NCBI GenBank assembly: GCA_902492275.1
Contig: CABUKW010000065.1
Coordinates: 1-15,336 of the forward strand
DNA length: 15,336 nt
From: an uncultured Peptococcaceae bacterium
GTDB taxonomy: Bacteria; Bacillota; Peptococcia; Peptococcales; Peptococcaceae
Reading direction: 5' to 3'
This document shows positions 1 to 6,706 of this stretch, piece after piece (positions within the stretch are counted from its first letter, which is position 1; each line of letters starts with the position of its first letter). The notes beneath the pieces were generated by a model. It was not told where the DNA came from and made no database searches. It worked only from the letters and a program-made list of their open reading frames with translations. A program made the position numbers and the translations under genes.

Positions 1-9
1 GTCAATAGT

Positions 10-27
10 TTGCCAATGTTCTGGCAA
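10..27 (-). other. small perfect hairpin near left edge
   Basis: A perfect 6-bp inverted repeat (TTGCCA / TGGCAA, 6-nt loop) lies about 60 bp downstream of the cobJ stop. It has no T-run on either side within the window, so it is not a convincing terminator. The stretch 1-87 shows no gene start that I can support. Confidence 0.25.
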
Positions 28-87
28 TGCAATCTCAGTTTTAGCAATTGCCTGCTTTATATATCTTTATTAACGCCGACAGTCGCT

Positions 88-822
88 CTATTTTTCGCAC
101 CGGTAGCCTCTGGGCGTCACCATTTTATCACCTAACCGCTTGGTCTGGCTGTTGCCGATAAACACGGTGGTGAACATATCTGTCTGCCGGTTGCGCAATT
201 CTGCCAGCGTCAGCACCTCTGCTGCTTCCTCGGCCCGTCCGATTTGACGGGTAATGCCGCAAACCGTCTCGGGGCTGCGATGCTGTAACATCAAATCGCA
301 GGCTTTTTGCAGATAGTCATGCCGTTTTTTGCTGGAAGGATTATAAATGCAGATGGCAAAATCAGCTTCCGCAGCAGCCAGCAGCCGTTTTTCGATTTTT
401 TCCCAGGGCGTCAGCAAATCGCTGAGACTAATCACTGCAAAGTCGTGAATCAACGGCGCGCCCAACAACGCAGCACCGCTGCAAGCCGCCGTCACGCCGG
501 ATACAATTTCAATTTCCAAAGGCGGATACTGCTGCGCCAATTCATAAATTAAACCGGCCATGCCGTAAACGCCGCTGTCACCGCTGCAAACCATCGCCAC
601 CGTTTTGCCCTCCAGTGCCTTTTCGATGGCCATGCGGCACCGCTCTGTTTCCTTCATCATACCAGTCACCAGGTATTCCTTGTCCGGATATTCGTCCCGC
701 ACCTGCTCCACATATACCGTGTATCCGGCAATGACATCGCATTCCGCCAACACCTGCTGACACTGCAGAGTACGATTTTCCTTAGCGCCGGCCCCCAAAC
801 CAACTACATATAATTTTTTCAT
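88..822 (-). CDS. cobJ: precorrin-3B / cobalt-factor III C17-methyltransferase
   Basis: This cytoplasmic SAM-dependent methyltransferase of the corrin ring pathway methylates C17 and drives ring contraction. In an anaerobe the cobalt-factor III version, CbiH, would be expected. The 244-residue length is normal for a single-domain CobJ/CbiH. Visible family marks are the N-terminal GLGAG loop (residues 8-12), SGDSGVYGMAG (80-90), the SGVTAA stretch (108-113), ISLSDLLTPW (131-140), NPSSKKR (161-167) and the terminal MVTPRGY (234-240). The start is supported by a GAGGTG Shine-Dalgarno six bases upstream. It has its own promoter and is separated from the upstream reductase gene by a strong terminator. 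Other cob/cbi genes are not in the window and could lie beyond the left edge. The family is secure; the choice between the CobJ and CbiH labels depends on oxygen lifestyle. Confidence 0.93.
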   Translation of the reverse strand: MKKLYVVGLGAGAKENRTLQCQQVLAECDVIAGYTVYVEQVRDEYPDKEYLVTGMMKETERCRMAIEKALEGKTVAMVCSGDSGVYGMAGLIYELAQQYPPLEIEIVSGVTAACSGAALLGAPLIHDFAVISLSDLLTPWEKIEKRLLAAAEADFAICIYNPSSKKRHDYLQKACDLMLQHRSPETVCGITRQIGRAEEAAEVLTLAELRNRQTDMFTTVFIGNSQTKRLGDKMVTPRGYRCEK

Positions 823-897
823 CAGAACACCTCTATTTTATGTATTGTCTTTACGTATTTTCACTTATCAGATTACACCATCAACAGCAGTACAACC

Positions 898-928
898 ATA
901 CTATTTCATAAAAGCGACAGGTTGTCAA
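898..928 (-). promoter_or_regulatory. putative sigma-70 promoter of cobJ
   Basis: A perfect TTGACA -35 box (923-928, minus strand) is followed after 19 bp by TAGTAT (898-903); AATAGT at 17 bp is the alternative -10. The gap 823-1126 otherwise holds only this promoter, an approximately 70-nt leader and the terminator of the preceding gene. I see no conserved cobalamin riboswitch core. Confidence 0.5.
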
Positions 929-1040
929 GAAATCTTTTGCCCGCTTCCTGAGCCAAACATCAGACAACTTAACTCCTTTGTCCGATTCTTCTATTCATAA
1001 AAACGAAACAGCAATTTTTTCCATTCCATAACCCGCTATT

Positions 1041-1088
1041 TACAAAACAACGCCTTCTCTGTTTGGCTATCCAGACAAAGAAGGCGTT
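1041..1088 (-). terminator. rho-independent terminator of the first reductase gene
   Basis: An 18-bp nearly perfect stem (arms 1049-1066 and 1071-1088, loop of 4) with only two non-Watson-Crick positions is followed on the minus strand by TGTTTTGT. It lies about 40 bp after the stop codon at 1127 and separates that gene from cobJ. Confidence 0.88.
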
Positions 1089-1126
1089 CACCTTATGAAA
1101 AATATATACTTCTATCGAAACAATCT

Positions 1127-3118
1127 CTAAATGGTCAAGCCTGCGTCATAGCCGGTGTGTACGGCATGGACAATGCTGGAGGCTTTTACGCAGTCGCCGA
1201 CGTTGATTACATCGAAGGCTACGTCAATAAATTTATCCCGTTCTTCTGCTAACGGTTTGGTCCCCACGCAGATAATCACGGTATCGGCTTCTATAAACTG
1301 ACGGCCCTCGCCGTTTTCTACATAAGCGCCTTTGTCAGTGATTTCTACACAGGCAGTATCTACCATGGTCACAACTTTTTCCTGCTCCATCACTTCCAAA
1401 TAAGAAATCCGCTCGGTGAGCTGTGCTTTCGGCGCAATGTAATGGCCCATTTCCACGATGGTACTTGCATGGCCCAACTGATTTAAATGGATACCCAGTT
1501 CAACGCCGATATCACCGCCGCCGACAATCAGAACATTGTGGCCCACTTTATCTTCATTGCCAAACACATCAAAGGACAGCATAGCTTTTTCTACGCCAGG
1601 AATTTTAGGCACAATCTGTTCTGCGCCTACGGCTACAATGACGGCATCGGGATCCAGTTCGTCAATCATATCGCGGGTTGCGGTGGTATTCATCATCACT
1701 ACAATGCTGCGGCGTTTTTTCACCTGCTGTTCCAGATATTCATGGAACAGCTTCATTTCTTTTTTGAAAGGCATCACATCAGACAATAAAGCCTGACCGC
1801 CCAGCTTACCGGTTTTTTCGTACAGCACAACTTCATGCCCCCGGTCTGCTGCGCTGATAGCCGCTTCCATACCGGCCACACCACCGCCGATCACGGCAAC
1901 CCGTTTTTTCCGGTCCGCTGGCGGGAAATCCCGTTTGGATAAGCTTTGGAAGGCCAGTGGATTGGTAGCGCAATGGCGGTCATAGCTCGGATGGCTCAGC
2001 AAATGCAATTCGGTGGTTAAAGCTTCCCGACGGCCATGATCCATACAGTAGTTGCAGCGCAGGCAAGGACGAATATCGTCCTCTCTGCCTTCTTTGGCTT
2101 TTTTGATGATTTCCGGGTCAGCCATAGCAGAACGGGCCATCAAGATATAATCAGCCTGCCCTTTGGCCAAAATTTCTTCGGCTATTTCCGGCGTATAAAC
2201 AGCGCCTACTACGCCGATTGGAATTTTAACGCCAGGCGTATTCTTTACAATTTCACTGGCATAGGCGTTATGGGCCATCGGGAAGAAATTGCTGGGATGC
2301 TGTTTTGGACGGGACAAGGCGTCTACACGATGGCCGCAGGTAATATGAATCATATCGGCATATTGCTGCAGCAGCAATACCTGCTGGGCCGCGTCTTCCG
2401 GCAGAATGCCGCCTTCTACTTCATCGTTGCCGTTTAAGCGCAGTTCGATTAACAAATCATCGCCTATCGCATCACGGATTGCTTTCAATACCATCAATGG
2501 GAACCGACAGCGATTTTCCACACTGCCGCCAAATTCATCGGTGCGGTGGTTGGTCAGCGGCGATAAGAACTGATTAAATAACCAACCGTGCGCCATGTGA
2601 ATCATCAGACCGTCAAATTTAGCAATTTTAGCCCAAACAGCATACTGGGCAAATAAATCGCAAATGCCTTTCATATCTTCCAAGGTAGCCGCTTTTACCT
2701 GATAACCGCTGGTCACATAGGTATCGGCGCCCAGTCTAGGATAATCAGGCAGATTTACAAAAGGCCCGCAGTGCAGCAATTCGGCAAAGGTTAAGCCTCT
2801 GTACGCATGCACGGAGCGCTGCAGCAGGTGAAAATTCATTTGGTTGCAGGTTTTGGGATTTAAGTTAAACATGTGTTCATGGCCGCCGTCAATGGGCACT
2901 TCCATCGGCAGCGCTACCGTAGAAAATCCGCCGCGAATATAATTCATGACCTGGTCAATACCGTTTTGGGTGATGCGGCCTTCGCTGCTTTCCCCGCCGC
3001 CGGTAGCAATGGAACCGATTGGCGCCATACAGGCACGGTTGTTAAAACGTACGTTATGTTTCCCCACATACATTGGCTCAAACAGATGGGGATATTTTTC
3101 TTTATAAACTGGTTTCAT
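1127..3118 (-). CDS. old yellow enzyme-family NADH-dependent oxidoreductase (2-enoate / 2,4-dienoyl-CoA reductase type), paralogue 1
   Basis: A 663-residue soluble multidomain flavoenzyme. Residues 1-345 form the FMN-binding TIM barrel, with SPLTNHRTDEFGGSVENR (186-203) and a substrate-end segment IHMAHGWL (173-180). Residues 352-383 hold a 4Fe-4S site: C352, C355, C358 and C383. Residues 405-663 form the FAD/NAD(P)H half, with GGGVAG (411-416) and VGGGDIG (532-538). The family passes hydride from NAD(P)H through FAD, 4Fe-4S and FMN to an activated C=C bond. Two oddities stand out: the usual catalytic Tyr of AHGY is Trp179, and the cysteine pattern C-X2-C-X2-C-X24-C is wider at the end than the FadH-type C-X2-C-X3-C-X11-C. 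The ATG is preceded by GGGAG eight bases upstream. It is very similar to the gene at 4491-6494. The substrate is unknown. Confidence 0.9.
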   Translation of the reverse strand: MKPVYKEKYPHLFEPMYVGKHNVRFNNRACMAPIGSIATGGGESSEGRITQNGIDQVMNYIRGGFSTVALPMEVPIDGGHEHMFNLNPKTCNQMNFHLLQRSVHAYRGLTFAELLHCGPFVNLPDYPRLGADTYVTSGYQVKAATLEDMKGICDLFAQYAVWAKIAKFDGLMIHMAHGWLFNQFLSPLTNHRTDEFGGSVENRCRFPLMVLKAIRDAIGDDLLIELRLNGNDEVEGGILPEDAAQQVLLLQQYADMIHITCGHRVDALSRPKQHPSNFFPMAHNAYASEIVKNTPGVKIPIGVVGAVYTPEIAEEILAKGQADYILMARSAMADPEIIKKAKEGREDDIRPCLRCNYCMDHGRREALTTELHLLSHPSYDRHCATNPLAFQSLSKRDFPPADRKKRVAVIGGGVAGMEAAISAADRGHEVVLYEKTGKLGGQALLSDVMPFKKEMKLFHEYLEQQVKKRRSIVVMMNTTATRDMIDELDPDAVIVAVGAEQIVPKIPGVEKAMLSFDVFGNEDKVGHNVLIVGGGDIGVELGIHLNQLGHASTIVEMGHYIAPKAQLTERISYLEVMEQEKVVTMVDTACVEITDKGAYVENGEGRQFIEADTVIICVGTKPLAEERDKFIDVAFDVINVGDCVKASSIVHAVHTGYDAGLTI

Positions 3119-3171
3119 TTCATTCGCTCCCTTTTTTAATAAAATACAAGCAAGGTATCTTCATTGCGCTG

Positions 3172-3205
3172 CCCAGTCAAAGGCCGGCAGCCTTCAAAGT
3201 CTGGG
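3172..3205 (-). other. stem-loop in the long leader of reductase 1
   Basis: The outer arms CCCAG/CTGGG and inner arms AAGGC/GCCTT enclose a 5-nt loop, with an asymmetric internal loop between them. It lies in the approximately 140-nt leader predicted from the -10 box at 3269-3274. There is no T-run, so it is not a terminator. The paralogue's leader is only about 45 nt and lacks it. Confidence 0.35.
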
Positions 3206-3268
3206 TTTGAAATGAAAAAATATTGATACTGTCCCGGGTTTCTCTTTATATTTTCATTATTTATACAT

Positions 3269-3338
3269 AGCATAGCACAATATCGTTAGCTTGCATAAGT
3301 TTGATTTTTTATAACGTATTATTCAGTAACTTTTATAA
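3269..3338 (-). promoter_or_regulatory. promoter and putative LysR target of reductase 1
   Basis: On the minus strand the order is: a 30-bp element beginning and ending with TTATAA (3309-3338), AAAATCAAACTTATGCAAGC (3289-3308), 14 bp, then TATGCT (3269-3274) as the -10 box. No good -35 hexamer sits at the right distance; the imperfect dyad CTTATGCAAG (3290-3299) occupies that place, as expected for an activator-dependent promoter. The same arrangement, without gaps, precedes the paralogue. The block starts about 30 bp after the lysR stop, and I see no clear terminator between lysR and this gene, so read-through from lysR is possible. Confidence 0.6.
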
Positions 3339-3368
3339 CCGCGCAACACAAAAGTTTTCGATTTTGCT

Positions 3369-4316
3369 TTATACATCGCAATCACAGCCTCGCCCCTCGG
3401 TAAGGCAGCAGGAAAACTGCTCGCGGATAATATCTAACATACGTATTTCATTGACCGACATGGTTTTTAACTCAGGATATAGCAAATAATATGAAATTTT
3501 CGTATCCAGGCCAGCCGCTGGCACAGGCCGAATTAAACCGCTTTTGATAAAATAACTGCTCCTGGTTGTTTTTTCTGGAAACACAGCAGCGGCGCCATCT
3601 TCCGCTACCAACTGCAAAATGCTTTCCCGGCTGTTTAACCGAAAACAACGCTCTGGATTAAAATACTTTCGGTAAAATTCAGAAATATTGTCGGTCAAAT
3701 CAGAATAGTAGGCCAAGGTCAACTGGCGCAAATCCTCTTTGGTCAAAAATTCTTTTTCAGACAAAGGATTTTTGGTACTCAGCATCACGCAGCGCTCATC
3801 CTCCGCCAGCTTTTCCGCGTGCAAATCATTTTGTTCCGCCTTTTGCAGCAACTTTTTCTCCTTATCCTGCAAATAAGAAACAATGCCGATATTCACCGCG
3901 CTGTTGGCGATGGTTTCTACCATGTGCTGCGGCGTTTTTTCGTGCAGAAACACCGACAGTTTGGGATATTTTTTCTGTAACTCAAAAATTAAGGTATTGG
4001 ACATGGCAACACAAATAGAGGGAATGGCCTGGATATGCACAACGCCGTCCAATTCATAGTCCTGCTCCGACTTGGCCAGATACCAATTCTGAATGGTATT
4101 CAGCACCATCTGAGCCTCCTGCAAAACGCGGGCGCCATCTTCTGTCAGGATGACACCCTTTTTGGTACGTTTCAACAAGGGATACTGCAATTCTTCCTCC
4201 AGAGAGTTGATGGCGATACTCAACGCTGGCTGTGTGATATACAAATTTTGCGCCGCTTTATTAATAGACTTGCAGTTGGCGACTTCTACCAGATATTTCA
4301 GTTGTTCTAAGCGCAT
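3369..4316 (-). CDS. LysR-family transcriptional regulator
   Basis: A 315-residue DNA-binding regulator. The N-terminal winged helix-turn-helix is clear (about residues 4-63: LEQLKYLVEVANCKSINKAA, then LYITQPALSIAINSLEEEL and LTEDG). It is followed by a linker helix (64-88) and a two-lobed effector-binding domain (about 90-300). The length is typical of the family (about 300), with a slightly long cysteine-containing tail (EQFSCCLTEGRGCDCDV). It sits between two paralogous reductase genes that share a promoter block, which points to it as their regulator; LysR proteins are usually activators responding to a small-molecule co-inducer. The Shine-Dalgarno is weak (GGAAGTG). The family is secure; the target and inducer are inferred from position. 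Confidence 0.92.
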   Translation of the reverse strand: MRLEQLKYLVEVANCKSINKAAQNLYITQPALSIAINSLEEELQYPLLKRTKKGVILTEDGARVLQEAQMVLNTIQNWYLAKSEQDYELDGVVHIQAIPSICVAMSNTLIFELQKKYPKLSVFLHEKTPQHMVETIANSAVNIGIVSYLQDKEKKLLQKAEQNDLHAEKLAEDERCVMLSTKNPLSEKEFLTKEDLRQLTLAYYSDLTDNISEFYRKYFNPERCFRLNSRESILQLVAEDGAAAVFPEKTTRSSYFIKSGLIRPVPAAGLDTKISYYLLYPELKTMSVNEIRMLDIIREQFSCCLTEGRGCDCDV

Positions 4317-4368
4317 AGACTTTCACTTCCATTCAGAAAATTTTGAAACAAACCTGTAGTTCTCCTCT

Positions 4369-4397
4369 ATCCTATCACAAGTACAGCGCTAAGACAA
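4369..4397 (-). promoter_or_regulatory. putative promoter of the lysR gene
   Basis: TTGTCT (4392-4397) and TAGGAT (4369-4374) are separated by exactly 17 bp on the minus strand. The -35 box is immediately downstream of the terminator hairpin of the preceding reductase gene, so lysR can be transcribed independently. It lacks the TTATAA/CTTANGCAAG block seen at the two reductase promoters. Confidence 0.45.
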
Positions 4398-4448
4398 AAA
4401 CGGGCCTATCACAACGTTTTGGCGTTCTCGGATAGTCCCGTTTTTTTT
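4396..4448 (-). terminator. terminator of reductase 2, possibly bidirectional
   Basis: The outer stem ACGGGCCTATC/GATAGTCCCGT (4400-4441, one mismatch) with an inner AACG/CGTT helix is followed on the minus strand by five T. On the plus strand it is followed by eight T (4441-4448), so it could also stop transcription in that direction. It lies about 50 bp after the stop at 4491. Confidence 0.82.
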
Positions 4449-4490
4449 CAAAATTCTGCTCTCAAAATATTATGATATTATGTCAAATAA

Positions 4491-6494
4491 TCAAAGAATA
4501 TACCCTGCGTCAAATCCTGTCTCAATGGCATGCTGCATATTAGAAGCTTTCTTGCAGTCGCCAATATTGATGACATCAAAAGCCACATCGCGGAATCCGT
4601 CTCTGACTTTGGTCAGCGCTCTGGTTCCTGTGCAAATAATCACACTGTCAACCTCCAGCAACGCTTCTCCATCAGCATTTTTAATCTGTACGCCGGCATC
4701 GGTAATTTCTGTGGCCTGGGTGTCCAGATAGGTTGTCACCTGTTCCTTTTCCATCCACTGCAAAATAGACATCCGCTCTGTCAGTTCGGCATTGCCAGCC
4801 TGATAATGGCTCATTTCAATCACAGAACATACATGGCCCAAGCCAGACAAATGGATGGACAGCTCACAACCAATATCACCGCCGCCAATAATAGCAACTT
4901 TTTTACCCAGTTTGTCTTCGTTGCCGAATACATCAAAGGCCATCGTGGCCTTTTCAATGCCTGGAATTGGCGGAACTACCTGTTCAGCACCAACGGCGAT
5001 AATGGCAACGTCTGGATTTAATTCAGAAATCAGCTCTGGTGTTGCTTCGGTGTTCATCATAAGCTTAATTTGCGGATGCTTTTTCACTTGCCGTTCCAGC
5101 CATTCATGATAAGCCTTCATTTCTTTTTTAAACCACATTCCATCAGATAACAGCGCCTGACCGCCTAATTTATTGGACTTTTCAAAAATAGTGACGTCAT
5201 GTCCCCGGTCGGCAGCACTGAGCGCAGCGTTCATACCAGCTACACCGCCGCCCACGATAGCCACTTTTTTGCTGCGCAGCGGAGCAGGAAATAGTTTTTT
5301 GCTGATGCCCTGCATGGATAACGGATTGACCACACAGCGGCGGTCAAAGCTTACTTCTGCCGCCATAGCCAGCTCTTTGCCGCTTACTTTCGCTTTTCTG
5401 CGTCCATGGTCTAAACAGTACAGGCAGCGCAGGCAAGGACGAATATCTTCCTCGCGGCCCTCTTTTACTTTATTGACCCAGTTGTTATCGGCAATGGCTG
5501 CACGGGCCATCAACACATAATCGGCTTTGCCCTCTGCCAGCAATTTTTCAGTTCGTTCAGGATCACTGATAGCGCCTACCACGCCGATTGGAATGCGTAC
5601 GCCAGGCGTTTTTTTGATAATTTCGCTGGCATAAGCATTATGCTCTGTTGGACAGTAGTTAGTAGGATGCATTTTGGGACGGCTGGTTACATCCACACGG
5701 GTACCGCAGGTAATGTGAATCATGTCCACATAATCCTGCAGCAGCAATACTTGCTGGGCTGCGTCTTCCGGCAAAATGCCGCCTTCCATCTCATCATTAC
5801 CGTTTAAGCGCAGCTCAATAATCAAATCATCGCCAATGACTTCTCGAATGGCCTTTAACGCCATGATTGGAAACCGGCAGCGGTTTTCTACACTACCGCC
5901 AAATTCATCGGTACGGGTGTTGGTGATTGGCGAAAGGAAATCGTGGAACAACCAACCATGGGCCATATGCACCATGATACCGTCAAAGCCGGAACGTCTG
6001 GCCTGGCTGGCAAATTCACGGCAAAGCTGTAGCACTTCCTCCATATCAGCTTTGTCCATTCCTTTTACGTGACGGCCCTGATATTCCGAATCGGCGGCTG
6101 CCTTCAATTCCAGATTTTTCGCCACCATGCAGCGACCGCCATGAATCAGTTCGGCAAAGGTTTTGCCATTGTAAGCATGCACCGAGCGCTGCAACAGGTG
6201 CATATTCATATAATTAACCTGTTCCGGATCCATGTTGAAAACGCCGGCATGAGCGCCTTCTGCCGGAATTTCCATAGGCAGTGCCACCGAAGAAAAGCCG
6301 CCGCGGATAATGCCGGTCCAGTAGTCTACGCCAAAAGCATTAATACGGCCATTATCAGCGCCGCCACCGGTGGCAACAATGCCCACAGGCGACATCATCA
6401 CCCGATTGTTGAATACTACTTCATGGTTGCCCCGTTTGATCACCAATGGCTCAAACATGTGGGGATATTTCTCTTTATAAGCTGGTTTTGTCAT
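4491..6494 (-). CDS. old yellow enzyme-family NADH-dependent oxidoreductase (2-enoate / 2,4-dienoyl-CoA reductase type), paralogue 2
   Basis: A 667-residue homologue of the protein at 1127-3118, with the same architecture: FMN barrel (about 1-347), 4Fe-4S cysteines C354, C357, C360 and C387, then the FAD/NAD(P)H half with GGGVAG (415-420) and a second GGGDIG dinucleotide motif. Around the barrel motif the two are almost collinear, with about 15 differences over roughly 97 residues. The catalytic segment reads VHMAHGWL (175-182), so the family's usual Tyr is Trp181 here too. Cysteine spacing is C-X2-C-X2-C-X26-C. The proteins differ more in the segment at about 117-150, which may line the active-site entrance and separate their substrates. 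The start has a good AAGGAGAG Shine-Dalgarno. It has its own promoter and terminator, so it is a single-gene unit. Confidence 0.9.
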   Translation of the reverse strand: MTKPAYKEKYPHMFEPLVIKRGNHEVVFNNRVMMSPVGIVATGGGADNGRINAFGVDYWTGIIRGGFSSVALPMEIPAEGAHAGVFNMDPEQVNYMNMHLLQRSVHAYNGKTFAELIHGGRCMVAKNLELKAAADSEYQGRHVKGMDKADMEEVLQLCREFASQARRSGFDGIMVHMAHGWLFHDFLSPITNTRTDEFGGSVENRCRFPIMALKAIREVIGDDLIIELRLNGNDEMEGGILPEDAAQQVLLLQDYVDMIHITCGTRVDVTSRPKMHPTNYCPTEHNAYASEIIKKTPGVRIPIGVVGAISDPERTEKLLAEGKADYVLMARAAIADNNWVNKVKEGREEDIRPCLRCLYCLDHGRRKAKVSGKELAMAAEVSFDRRCVVNPLSMQGISKKLFPAPLRSKKVAIVGGGVAGMNAALSAADRGHDVTIFEKSNKLGGQALLSDGMWFKKEMKAYHEWLERQVKKHPQIKLMMNTEATPELISELNPDVAIIAVGAEQVVPPIPGIEKATMAFDVFGNEDKLGKKVAIIGGGDIGCELSIHLSGLGHVCSVIEMSHYQAGNAELTERMSILQWMEKEQVTTYLDTQATEITDAGVQIKNADGEALLEVDSVIICTGTRALTKVRDGFRDVAFDVINIGDCKKASNMQHAIETGFDAGYIL

Positions 6495-6546
6495 AAAATC
6501 GTCTCTCCTTTTTCTTGCTGTGCAATTTATTTTACTATCTACATGC

Positions 6547-6616
6547 AGTATAGCATGCTGTGTTTTGCTTGCCTAAGTTAGCTTTTTTATACAGCCGTAT
6601 TCTGTCAAATTTATAA
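6547..6616 (-). promoter_or_regulatory. promoter and putative LysR target of reductase 2
   Basis: On the minus strand: a 30-bp element from TTATAAA to TGTATAA (6587-6616), AAAAGCTAACTTAGGCAAGC (6567-6586), 14 bp, then TATACT (6547-6552) as the -10 box. It aligns without gaps to the block at 3269-3338; 21 of the 30 bp of the first element are identical and the CTTANGCAAG dyad keeps its position. The -10 box is also flanked by a CATGC/GCATG inverted repeat (6542-6557) that the other promoter lacks. The predicted leader is about 45 nt. Confidence 0.62.
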
Positions 6617-6644
6617 CAGCTCTGCTTTTTCGGCACGTTGTTAT

Positions 6645-6681
6645 AAAAACGGGACAGAGCTTATTACCTTCCCTGCCCCGT
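6645..6681 (-). terminator. terminator of the permease gene
   Basis: The stem ACGGGGCAG/CTGTCCCGT (arms 6673-6681 and 6649-6657, with one G-T pair) is followed by TTTTTA on the minus strand. It sits about 25 bp after the permease stop codon, so the permease is a separate transcription unit from the reductase downstream. Confidence 0.82.
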
Positions 6682-6706
6682 TGTACCGCACACAATTCCG
6701 CTAGTC

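Noticed and set aside
923..957. Tiny leader peptide frame (about 11 codons) upstream of cobJ
   Set aside because: It lies upstream of or across the predicted -35 box and would not be in the cobJ transcript; the ribosome-site spacing is also poor.
823..1048. Possible cobalamin riboswitch upstream of cobJ
   Set aside because: The predicted leader is only about 70 nt and I see none of the conserved riboswitch core; a plain TTGACA promoter explains the region.
3340..3368. Terminator after lysR
   Set aside because: AACTTTT/AAAAGTT arms can pair across 15 bases, but there is no GC-rich stem and no T-run.
4530..6581. Long open frames on the plus strand opposite the reductase genes
   Set aside because: They mirror high-quality coding sequence on the minus strand, lack ribosome binding sites and show no recognisable domains. 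The same holds for plus-strand frames opposite the other genes.
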